This document shows positions 9,230 to 15,709 of a stretch of DNA of 36,459 nucleotides, piece by piece; the first letter of the stretch is position 1; each line of letters starts with the position of its first letter. Under the pieces are notes generated by a model. It had not been told where the DNA came from and made no database searches. It worked only from the letters and a program-made list of their open reading frames with translations. The position numbers and the translations under genes are program-made. This stretch comes from Candidatus Scalindua arabica. Lineage in GTDB: Bacteria; Planctomycetota; Brocadiia; Brocadiales; Scalinduaceae. Location: the NCBI GenBank assembly GCA_018263435.1, contig JAANXD010000025.1:1-36459 (forward strand), read 5' to 3'.

Positions 9230-9675
9230 GATTGGGATACTCTTTTCTGGCCCTGGAAGTGTCCTTTGGAAATTACAAAAATTATAAAGGTGAACGCTGT
9301 GAAGCCAAGAAGGAAAAGGAAAAGAGCAGTTTTAATCGAATGATGGGCGACCTTTAACTCCTTTATCTCAGACCAGGAGTTTTGTGATAACTTGTCGTTT
9401 AGTAATCGTACGCGGTAAAAGTATCGGCCATTATTGAGGCCAGAGACAAATACGGTGTTATCCCTTCCTTTATAGATAGACAGCACATCGTTGAATGATC
9501 GGGATGAAGACTGTTGTAATTCAAATTCCATATTTTCCAGTCTACCCCATGATAGCCTGGTATATCCCGTATTTGACTCAACAAGTGGATTTCCCTGAAA
9601 AGCCAGAGCTTGGGCTTCGGTACAAACAGGTACGCTAAACAACAGTGCAAAAATGGCGACACTAAAAAGCTTCAT
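9226..9675 (-). CDS. Small secreted, membrane-anchored fibronectin-III-like protein
   Basis: No known family name is recognised. From ATG 9675 the protein has about 149 residues. It has a classic signal peptide (MKLFSVAIFALLFSVPVCTEAQA), a central beta-rich stretch of about 80 residues with FnIII-like signatures (TGYTRLSWG, FELQQSS, GRYFYRVRLL, NSWSEIKEL), and one C-terminal transmembrane helix (TALFLFLLGFTAFTFIIFVI) followed by basic residues. The layout predicts a periplasmic domain tethered to the membrane. An in-frame TTG at 9708 would add 11 residues, but the ATG gives the better signal peptide; neither has a strong ribosome site. The stop overlaps the symporter start (ATGA), so it may be an accessory subunit of that transporter. 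Confidence 0.72.
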   Translation of the reverse strand: MKLFSVAIFALLFSVPVCTEAQALAFQGNPLVESNTGYTRLSWGRLENMEFELQQSSSRSFNDVLSIYKGRDNTVFVSGLNNGRYFYRVRLLNDKLSQNSWSEIKELKVAHHSIKTALFLFLLGFTAFTFIIFVISKGHFQGQKRVSQS

Positions 9676-9845
9676 AAAATGTCCATTGTTTATACTTTTC
9701 ACTCTCAAGTAAATTGTTTTTCCTTATAAACGGTAGAGCTTATACACAATGGATACTCATGGTAACATACATGCATATAATAATGCAAGTTTTTGTGCTC
9801 AGTACAGAGTATAGTTTGAGTAAAAGTGTGAATTAAACAAAATAC

Positions 9846-9873
9846 TTGACACTTACTTATGACGCTTTATGAT
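9846..9873 (+). promoter_or_regulatory. Candidate sigma-70 promoter without a nearby gene
   Basis: TTGACA (9846-9851), a 16-base spacer and TATGAT (9868-9873). The match is good, but the next gene on this strand starts about 540 bases downstream. It may drive a long leader, a small RNA, or nothing. Confidence 0.35.
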
Positions 9874-9936
9874 ATATTTTAAGCGTGAAACAGGTGAATA
9901 ATCAGTCCCTTAGTAATAATGTTTGAACCAATTTTG

Positions 9937-9958
9937 GCAAAGCTGAGCTTAGCTTTGC
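9937..9958. repeat. Perfect hairpin, 8-bp arms
   Basis: GCAAAGCT at 9937-9944 pairs with AGCTTTGC at 9951-9958 around a 6-base loop. There is no T-run, so an intrinsic terminator is unlikely. Confidence 0.6.
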
Positions 9959-10028
9959 AAAATAATTATTTATACAAATTTTCATAATGCCTGATAAGCA
10001 CCAAATAACAAATTTTCTCCGAGGCATA

Positions 10029-10046
10029 GGCTCGCCTTTACGAGCC
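10029..10046. repeat. Perfect hairpin, 6-bp GC-rich arms
   Basis: GGCTCG at 10029-10034 pairs with CGAGCC at 10041-10046 around a 6-base loop. It lies inside a T/G-rich stretch (minus-strand reading) that looks like a degenerate dispersed element. Confidence 0.55.
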
Positions 10047-10422
10047 GGAGGCCAAATTGCAAACAAATACCAATGAACAAACACAAAATTCTTTACCCTG
10101 TTAAATTATTTAGGATGATGTCATTTCAACAACTTTCAAAAGTCACATTTTTTATAAAGGCCAATTAAAATGCCAGGATATATATTTAACAGGGCGGGCA
10201 ACCGGTTCGACTGCGCTCGCCGAAGTCTGGTTTTGGTTATTCGGACATTGTAATTTAAAATTTGTTTGGGATTTGTTATTTGAGTTTTGTAATTTACTAG
10301 CTCCTGTTTGGTTCTGGCTCGGCCAAGTTTAGGTAAAACAAGAAAGTTTTAAGAATTTTACAGTGTGTATATCGTATATGCTTTAATGGATTAGGTGCTT
10401 ATCATTAGAATGGAGGAGTGAC

Positions 10423-11718
10423 TTGGCTTCACAAAATGAAGATTCCTTACAGAAATCTGATGCATCAAAAGTGTATAAGAAAAAGCGTAGGTCATCATGG
10501 ATGACTTCACTTAGATTCAGATGGATATCCCAGATTTCGTTTTTTATTTTAACAATATATGTAGGCTGGATGTTTTATCTGTTTGTGCGATATTGTGAGA
10601 CCGGTGGTGCGACTGTTTTTGTGACCAGGCCGCCGGGGGTAGAGGCATTTTTGCCTATTGGTGCATTTATGGGTCTTAAATATTTCCTCGGTACAGGGAA
10701 TGTAGACCCCTTGCATCCGGCAGGCTTTGTTATATTTGCCTCTATATTGGTGACTTCTCTTCTTTTTCAAAGGGGTTTTTGCAGCTGGATATGTCCAGTT
10801 GGTACAATTTCGGAATGGGCATGGAGGTTTGGGGATTGGATAAAATCTAAATTCAACAAGGGTGTTAAATATTGGATAGAGGCTTTTCCGGTAAAACTTA
10901 CATGCGGCCTCAGCTTGATCTCAACTCCTATTGTTGCCTTGATGCTCCTTGAAATGATAAGCTTTGACTCATTTAAATCACCAAGCATGAAGTTCATCTT
11001 TCCCCTTATGATTGCGGCCATCATCATACCTTTTGCCCTGCCCAGGAAGATATGGCCGTTTCGTGTGGAGGATTCAATAGCCCGAGCATGGAAATATACA
11101 CTCCTGGCTTTTTTTGCCGTTAACATTTTGATCAAGATGCCGGCTGCTCAGCTTGGGTTAATATTTGCAAAGGCTCCGTATATGAAAGTTGCAGACATAA
11201 AGATGATGAAGTTTTTCCTTGATCTTTCCATACTTGCGATAATTATTTTATCTGTTCTTTTTGTTTTCTCCATCTTCAATAAGAATTACTGGTGCAGATA
11301 TTTTTGTCCATACGGTGCGTTGATTGGTATTTTAGGGTGGGCCAGTATTTTTCGAATAGTTAGAAATAAGAAGACATGTATTGATTGCAGTAAGTGTACG
11401 GTTGTCTGTCCCGTGTATATTGAGGTGGAGAAAAAGAACACCGTTTATAATCTGGAATGTCTGGGATGTTACGACTGTGTTGATTCTTGCCCTGTAGATG
11501 ATACTCTTGATATGAAGATTCTTGGATTCGGCAAGAAGATACACTATGCTGTATATGCAGGCCTGGTTGTTGGTTTATTCGTAGTCTTTATGAATACGGC
11601 ACGATTTACAGGACACTGGCATAATAATGTGTCGGTACAGGAATACACGGAATGGGTCCAGAACCTGGATGATCCTAAATTTGAACATCAGCAAGGTGAA
11701 TTTAAGTTAGAAGAGTAA
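10423..11718 (+). CDS. NapH/NosR-type membrane 4Fe-4S polyferredoxin
   Basis: Membrane electron-transfer protein of 431 residues, related to NapH, MauN and the C-terminal half of NosR, passing electrons between the quinol pool and redox enzymes. It has about six membrane helices. Two CxxxCP motifs follow helices (Cys120/124 in GFCSWICPVG, Cys291/295 in WCRYFCPYG). Two full ferredoxin clusters follow (Cys319/322/325/329 and 346/349/352/356). A further helix and a short acidic tail end the protein. The start is TTG at 10423, chosen for the strong GGAGGAG 5 bases upstream; the next in-frame ATG (10501) would lose 26 basic, cytoplasmic residues. A DICT-domain gene follows after 11 bases. No nap or nos catalytic subunit is in the window, so its redox partner is unknown. 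Confidence 0.88.
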   Translation: MASQNEDSLQKSDASKVYKKKRRSSWMTSLRFRWISQISFFILTIYVGWMFYLFVRYCETGGATVFVTRPPGVEAFLPIGAFMGLKYFLGTGNVDPLHPAGFVIFASILVTSLLFQRGFCSWICPVGTISEWAWRFGDWIKSKFNKGVKYWIEAFPVKLTCGLSLISTPIVALMLLEMISFDSFKSPSMKFIFPLMIAAIIIPFALPRKIWPFRVEDSIARAWKYTLLAFFAVNILIKMPAAQLGLIFAKAPYMKVADIKMMKFFLDLSILAIIILSVLFVFSIFNKNYWCRYFCPYGALIGILGWASIFRIVRNKKTCIDCSKCTVVCPVYIEVEKKNTVYNLECLGCYDCVDSCPVDDTLDMKILGFGKKIHYAVYAGLVVGLFVVFMNTARFTGHWHNNVSVQEYTEWVQNLDDPKFEHQQGEFKLEE

Positions 11719-11729
11719 TTTTCCATTAT

Positions 11730-12308
11730 ATGTTAGATAAAAACAATATTTTTCATGATCTTATTGTAGAAGTGAGGGCATTGACAGAATCTCACGACCC
11801 TAGTCTGCTTTTCGAGGATCTCCATACAGATTCGCTTGATGGTGAGTATCATTTTACGACATCAAAGAAAACACTGTTTATGATGAGCAGGGTTATCGAA
11901 GATTCTTTGAAGATACATAAAAAGCGGTGTACGTTGTATTCCGGATTTCAGGAACTAAGCAGGTTTAAGGAACACAGTGAAAGGTATGCAAAATTAGCGG
12001 GTTATGCCGATCAAATATTCATTATGGGCATTGCAGACTCACCCATTGAAAAGGTAGCGGACAACGTTCATATTCTGACAAAGAATGCGGATATAATTCG
12101 TGGGAATTGGATATCGATAATTAAAGATCATAATATCCATATTACGCTGATAGCACAGGAGATACCTTCTCAGAAACATCACGAAAGATATATTGGTTTT
12201 TACACAAACAGTAAATCTCTTACCGAAAAAGCCGTAAACATTTTAGATGAAAATAATATACTGAGTGATACCACAATCTCAGGCAAACAAACCTATTTTA
12301 ATATCTAG
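11730..12308 (+). CDS. Stand-alone DICT-domain sensory protein
   Basis: Soluble protein of 192 residues. The middle (about residues 55-140) matches the DICT sensory-domain pattern as I know it: TLYSGFQELSRFKEHSERYAKLA, ADQIFIMGIAD, and a later hydrophobic strand HITLIAQEI. DICT domains usually sit beside diguanylate cyclase or two-component modules; here none is attached, and a C-terminal extension (about 165-192) has no recognised motif. It follows the polyferredoxin by 11 bases and is surely co-transcribed, which suggests a redox or light-linked sensing role. No Shine-Dalgarno is visible before the ATG, so coupling to the upstream stop is likely. The family call rests on pattern memory and is moderate. 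Confidence 0.68.
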   Translation: MLDKNNIFHDLIVEVRALTESHDPSLLFEDLHTDSLDGEYHFTTSKKTLFMMSRVIEDSLKIHKKRCTLYSGFQELSRFKEHSERYAKLAGYADQIFIMGIADSPIEKVADNVHILTKNADIIRGNWISIIKDHNIHITLIAQEIPSQKHHERYIGFYTNSKSLTEKAVNILDENNILSDTTISGKQTYFNI

Positions 12309-12347
12309 TCGACAATTTCTTGATTTTCTTGGCTGGAAATTTTCGAC
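12308..12347. repeat. Inverted repeat just after the DICT stop codon
   Basis: GTCGACAATTTC (12308-12319) and GAAATTTTCGAC (12336-12347) pair with one mismatch. It may end the upstream transcript, but no T-run follows. Confidence 0.55.
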
Positions 12348-12353
12348 TGTTCT

Positions 12354-12436
12354 AACACACCGTTCGGTTGAGCCCTTCGATAAGCTCAGGGCGGTGAGTT
12401 TGCAGAATCCGCTCATGCAGAATCCTTCGGTGTGTT
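12354..12436. repeat. Short element with 9-bp terminal inverted repeats
   Basis: AACACACCG (12354-12362) and CGGTGTGTT (12428-12436) are perfect inverted ends. Inside, GCCCT-N11-AGGGC (12372-12392) is the kind of palindrome seen in dispersed repeats that contain CCTTCGAYAAGCTCAGG. A short direct repeat (GCAGAATCC) is also present. Confidence 0.55.
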
Positions 12437-12456
12437 GAGGAAAAATGTTTAATAAA

Positions 12457-12520
12457 ATGTAGGGGGCTGTTTCCCAAACGGCCCTAATAAAAAGGTTCGT
12501 TTGGGAAACGAACCCTACAT
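12457..12520. repeat. Long imperfect palindrome built of two nested hairpins
   Basis: Outer arms ATGTAGGG/CCCTACAT (12457-12464 and 12513-12520) and inner 12-base arms GTTTCCCAAACG/CGTTTGGGAAAC (12469-12480 and 12498-12509) are perfect. Each half is also its own hairpin; the right one (12494-12514) has 9-bp perfect arms. It can fold in two alternative ways. Confidence 0.6.
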
Positions 12521-12554
12521 ATAGATTTAGCTATCATTCGTTACATAACGGTGA

Positions 12555-12610
12555 CAGGCCTCTCTTTCGAGAGGATTCCAATTCTGGAATCCTCTCGAAA
12601 GAGAGGTCTG
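12555..12610. repeat. Near-perfect 26-bp inverted repeat with 4-base loop
   Basis: Arms 12559-12580 and 12585-12606 are perfectly complementary over 22 bases. The stem continues to 12555/12610 with a single G-T position. Each arm contains its own small palindrome around TTTCGA. It lies 34 bases upstream of the deacetylase start and has no T-run. Confidence 0.75.
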
Positions 12611-12644
12611 CTTCCTAATCTTTGTACTAATAAGGGAAAGTATA

Positions 12645-13343
12645 ATGTCAAATTTTAAAATAACCGTTCTTGCCGTAGGCCCACATCCTGATGACGTTGA
12701 GGGGGGGATGGGGGGCAGTATAATAAAATTCCTGAAACTTGGGCATGAAGTTCATATTCTAGACCTTACAAACGGGGAACCCACACCACATGGTACACCG
12801 GAAATAAGGAGTAAAGAATGTAAAGAGGCAACTGCCTTACTTGGCGTAACAGATAGAACAAACCTGAGCCTGCCAAACCGTTATCTTTTTGACAATACAG
12901 AATCGAGAAATGCGGTAGCCGGGGTTATTCGCAAGGTAAGGCCGGATATCATGTTTCTGCCTTATTGGGAAGATGCCCATCCGGATCATATTCAGGCAAC
13001 ACAGATTGGTGAGGCGGCAAGGTTTTATGCAAAGCTGACAAAAACCGATTTGGCAGGCGAACCATGGTATCCCGGGCGTATTCTTTATTATCTGTGGTCT
13101 CACCAGAGGGTACATCTGGAACCGGCCTTTATTATTGATATCAGTGATGAGTTTGAAAGCAAGGTTGAAGTAGTAAAATCATATAAGTCTCAATTTGCAT
13201 ATAGTGAAGAGAAATGGAATGAAGTTAATGGAAAAGTTTATTCATACGGCCAATATTATGGATCATTAATTGGAACACAATACGGAGAGCCGTTTGCAAG
13301 CCGTGAGAAATTGGGGTTGAGAGATGTGAGGGATTTGATATAA
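12645..13343 (+). CDS. PIG-L/LmbE-family zinc deacetylase
   Basis: Protein of 232 residues in the GlcNAc-PI / BshB / MshB deacetylase superfamily, which removes acetyl groups from N-acetylglucosamine conjugates. The zinc and catalytic motif PHPDD is at 13-17, and the third metal ligand is in AHPDH (111-115). The Rossmann-like start FKITVLAVG and the region LSLPNRYLFDN fit the bacillithiol-type BshB1 branch, as does the C-terminal GTQYGEPF. No glycosyltransferase or BshC partner is near, so bacillithiol synthesis is not shown. AAGGGAAAG sits about 5 bases before the ATG. A strong palindrome (12555-12610) lies just upstream, and a TIR-flanked element follows the stop within 4 bases. Confidence 0.87.
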   Translation: MSNFKITVLAVGPHPDDVEGGMGGSIIKFLKLGHEVHILDLTNGEPTPHGTPEIRSKECKEATALLGVTDRTNLSLPNRYLFDNTESRNAVAGVIRKVRPDIMFLPYWEDAHPDHIQATQIGEAARFYAKLTKTDLAGEPWYPGRILYYLWSHQRVHLEPAFIIDISDEFESKVEVVKSYKSQFAYSEEKWNEVNGKVYSYGQYYGSLIGTQYGEPFASREKLGLRDVRDLI

Positions 13344-13346
13344 ATA

Positions 13347-13530
13347 ATTGAGGAATTGAGGGATTGAGGAATAAAGGAATAAAGTCAGGCAGGATGTCGC
13401 TCCATAGGCGGATCTGCCTCAGGCATGAGCTGACACATATATTGGTTAATATAGGTCAGGCGTCTCGCCTGACTGTCACCTGTACAATGCATAGGGATTG
13501 AGAGGTTGAATAATCCCTAAATTCCTCAAT
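13347..13530. repeat. 184-bp MITE-like element with 19-bp terminal inverted repeats
   Basis: 13347-13365 and 13512-13530 are inverted copies with one mismatch in 19 (ATTGAGGAATTGAGGGATT against AATCCCTAAATTCCTCAAT). The interior has a perfect hairpin GTCAGGCG-TCT-CGCCTGAC (13455-13473) and an extra GTCAGGC copy near 13384. No ORF lies inside. The element fills nearly the whole gap between the deacetylase stop and the next start. No clear target-site duplication is seen. Confidence 0.6.
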
Positions 13531-13539
13531 TGAATACAA

Positions 13540-14547
13540 ATGAATACATTTCGAGTCGGCAAGTTAAATGCAAATCTTCTTGGTGAATTACTGGGAGATA
13601 TTAAAAATAAAGATCCAAGAGTTATTGTAGGACCGAAGGTTGGTGAAGATGCTGCGGTAATAGATTTTGGAGATAAGTATCTTATTGCAACAACAGATCC
13701 CGTTACATTTACTTCCTATAAGATAGGATGGTATATGGTTAATGTAAATGCAAACGATATTGCAACGATGGGGGGTATGCCAAAGTGGCTACTTGCATCA
13801 ATCTTTCTGCCGGAAAACAAAACGGATAGCAAGCTGGTTGAGGGAATCTTCCACGATATTGATAAGGCTGCTGAAGAATTAGGGATAGTTCTTTGTGGCG
13901 GACATACAGAAATTACTCAGGGATTGGACAGGCCTATAGTATCAGGACATATGCTTGGTGAGGTGGATAAAAGGAAATTAGTGGAGAATTCGAATGCGAA
14001 GGTAGAGGATGATATTATATTGACTAAGGGTATTGCAATTGAGGGGATGGCGCTTCTTGCGAGAGAAAAAGAACAGGAACTATCTGGAAAATATGGCAAT
14101 TTGTTTGTCAAGAAAGTTCAGAACTTTTTGCATGATCCCGGGATCAGCGTTGTAAAGGATGCCCTTATAGCAAATCAAGCGGCTGATATTCACGCAATGC
14201 ATGATCCTACCGAGGGGGGGTTGGCGACCGGGTTATTCGAACTTGCAAGGGTATCGGACACAGGTGTTATAATTTATGAAGAGAAGATTAAGTGTCTGGA
14301 AGAAACAAGTATCTTGTGCTCTGAGTATGAGTTGGACCCAATGGGCGTTATAGCATCCGGTGCATTATTAATAGTAGTAGACCCTGATGATAGAGAGGCA
14401 GTGATAAGTAGGCTGGTGCAAGATGGTATTGAGTGTTCGGTAATTGGCAAATTAACTGATAAAGAGGATGGATTGAAAATGATAATTGATGGAGAGTCAA
14501 GGGATTTACCTCTTTTTGAGGTAGACGAAATTACTAAGATTGTATAA
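13540..14547 (+). CDS. AIR-synthase-related protein, HypE-like
   Basis: Protein of 335 residues in the PurM/HypE/ThiL/SelD ATP-binding superfamily. Conserved features are the N-terminal GPKVGEDAAVIDFGDKYLIATTDP (nucleotide-binding strand and Asp), NVNANDIATMGG, GIVLCGGHTEIT, and the C-terminal domain start AMHDPTEGGLATGLFELA. These fit HypE (COG0309) best. It ends LPLFEVDEITKIV and lacks the C-terminal Cys that HypE uses to carry carbamoyl and cyanide for NiFe hydrogenase. No other hyp gene is present, so a HypE role is unlikely and the substrate is unknown. There is no Shine-Dalgarno; the start lies 9 bases after the TIR element. Confidence 0.8.
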   Translation: MNTFRVGKLNANLLGELLGDIKNKDPRVIVGPKVGEDAAVIDFGDKYLIATTDPVTFTSYKIGWYMVNVNANDIATMGGMPKWLLASIFLPENKTDSKLVEGIFHDIDKAAEELGIVLCGGHTEITQGLDRPIVSGHMLGEVDKRKLVENSNAKVEDDIILTKGIAIEGMALLAREKEQELSGKYGNLFVKKVQNFLHDPGISVVKDALIANQAADIHAMHDPTEGGLATGLFELARVSDTGVIIYEEKIKCLEETSILCSEYELDPMGVIASGALLIVVDPDDREAVISRLVQDGIECSVIGKLTDKEDGLKMIIDGESRDLPLFEVDEITKIV

Positions 14548-14575
14548 ATCAGAATGCAGATATGTATAACCTGCT

Positions 14576-14592
14576 CTAATTATTATAATTAG
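14576..14592. promoter_or_regulatory. Perfect palindrome upstream of the hflK promoter, possible operator
   Basis: CTAATTAT-T-ATAATTAG is an exact 8-1-8 palindrome ending one base before the -35 box of the candidate promoter at 14594. Its position suits an activator or repressor site, or it may be a weak end for the upstream gene. No regulator can be named. Confidence 0.4.
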
Positions 14593-14593
14593 C

Positions 14594-14622
14594 TTGACAC
14601 TTATAGATATTGCCTGTAGAAT
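14594..14622 (+). promoter_or_regulatory. Sigma-70 promoter for hflKC
   Basis: TTGACA (14594-14599), a 17-base spacer and TAGAAT (14617-14622). The -35 is perfect and the -10 has one mismatch. The expected transcript start near 14629 gives a leader of about 85 bases before hflK. Confidence 0.62.
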
Positions 14623-14713
14623 TCCTAGATACGATTCCAGAAACACCTTTTAAGTGTATTATATTTAAGTGTTTACAGGAATAATACTTTAACAATTTTG
14701 TGAGAGATAAATT

Positions 14714-15709
14714 ATGAATGGTTATGGTGACCAACCGGAATTCAAGTTTGATAAAATACAATTTGACCCATTTAAGAAGTATATAATACCCATAGCAATT
14801 GTTATAGGTATTATCATACTTGGGTATTCTACAGTATTTACTGTAAAGGCCAATCAAGAAGCTGCAATATTAAGGTTTGGTAAGTATATGGAGACTGTCG
14901 GGCCGGGATTACATTTTAAGTTGCCATTCGGTATTGACAGGGTATATGCTGGAGAGGTTAAGCGAATATACAATGAGGAATTTGGTTATAGAACACTTCG
15001 ATCCGGCAGAGAGAGTATGATTGACTATAACTTCAGGGGTGCACAGGAAGTTTCTCTAATGCTGACAGGGGACAGGAATTGTGCCGTTGTAAATTGGGCA
15101 TTGAGGTATAAGATTAGGAATTTGAAAGAGTTTCTTTTTAATGTGAGGGATGTGAAGAGTACTATAAGAGATGTTTCGGAAGCTGTGATGAGAAGAATTG
15201 TGGGTGACAGGTCTATTGATGAGGTATTGACAATAGGGAGAAGGAATATAGAGAGTATTGCAGAAACTGAAATAGAACAGGTGCTTGATTCGTATGGTTG
15301 TGGAGTTGATGTTCAGGCGGTAAACCTGAAAGGCGTTAATCCGCCGGGACAGGTTAAGGATGCCTTTGATGCCGTTAACAAGGCCGTGCAACTCAGGGAT
15401 CAGATTACAAATGAAGCTGAGGGAAAGAAAAACAAGTTCATACCGGCTGCAATGGGAAAAAAACAACAGGCAATTCGTGAGGCTGAAGGGTACAAAATAA
15501 GGAGGATTAATGAGGCTACTGGAGATACAAAGGCGTTTCTTGCTGTCTGGAGAGAGTACAATAAAGCACAGGACGTGACCAGGAGAAGGCTATATCTTGA
15601 GACCATGGCGAGGGTGATACCAAAATGTGAAGAGGTTTATATAATAGACGAAGACCAGAAAGGGATTTTACCAATTCTCAATCTTGGGGAAGGTAAGGTG
15701 GTGAAATGA
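14714..15709 (+). CDS. hflK: HflK-like SPFH/band-7 membrane protein
   Basis: Membrane-anchored subunit of the HflKC complex, which in E. coli cages FtsH and modulates its proteolysis. The protein has 331 residues. A short cytoplasmic start is followed by one transmembrane helix (about 24-45), then the band-7 domain beginning FTVKANQEAAILRFGKYMETVGPGLHFKLP, and a helical region with the HflK-type stretch VDVQAVNLKGVNPPGQVKDAFDAV. It lacks the Gly/Pro-rich N-terminus of E. coli HflK. The stop overlaps the hflC start (ATGA), so the two are coupled. No ftsH is in the window. A good promoter lies at 14594. Confidence 0.88.
   Translation: MNGYGDQPEFKFDKIQFDPFKKYIIPIAIVIGIIILGYSTVFTVKANQEAAILRFGKYMETVGPGLHFKLPFGIDRVYAGEVKRIYNEEFGYRTLRSGRESMIDYNFRGAQEVSLMLTGDRNCAVVNWALRYKIRNLKEFLFNVRDVKSTIRDVSEAVMRRIVGDRSIDEVLTIGRRNIESIAETEIEQVLDSYGCGVDVQAVNLKGVNPPGQVKDAFDAVNKAVQLRDQITNEAEGKKNKFIPAAMGKKQQAIREAEGYKIRRINEATGDTKAFLAVWREYNKAQDVTRRRLYLETMARVIPKCEEVYIIDEDQKGILPILNLGEGKVVK

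Larger units (their letters stand above)
9709..10422. other. Intergenic region between divergent operons, with hairpins and degenerate repeat-like sequence
   Basis: About 714 bases without a believable gene, between the minus-strand symporter operon and the plus-strand polyferredoxin gene. It holds a consensus-like promoter facing right (9846-9873) and perfect hairpins at 9937-9958 and 10029-10046. Two T/G-rich stretches in opposite orientation (about 9965-10085 and 10235-10305) look like diverged copies of one low-complexity sequence. A further short inverted motif, TTCGACTGCGCTCGCCGAA, lies near 10207. Promoters for the two flanking operons must be here, but only the candidate listed separately could be picked out. 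Confidence 0.6.

Noticed and set aside
9902-10084. 60-codon minus-strand frame in the 9.7-10.4 kb gap
   Set aside because: It lies over hairpins and degenerate repeat-like sequence and has no ribosome site or recognisable domain.
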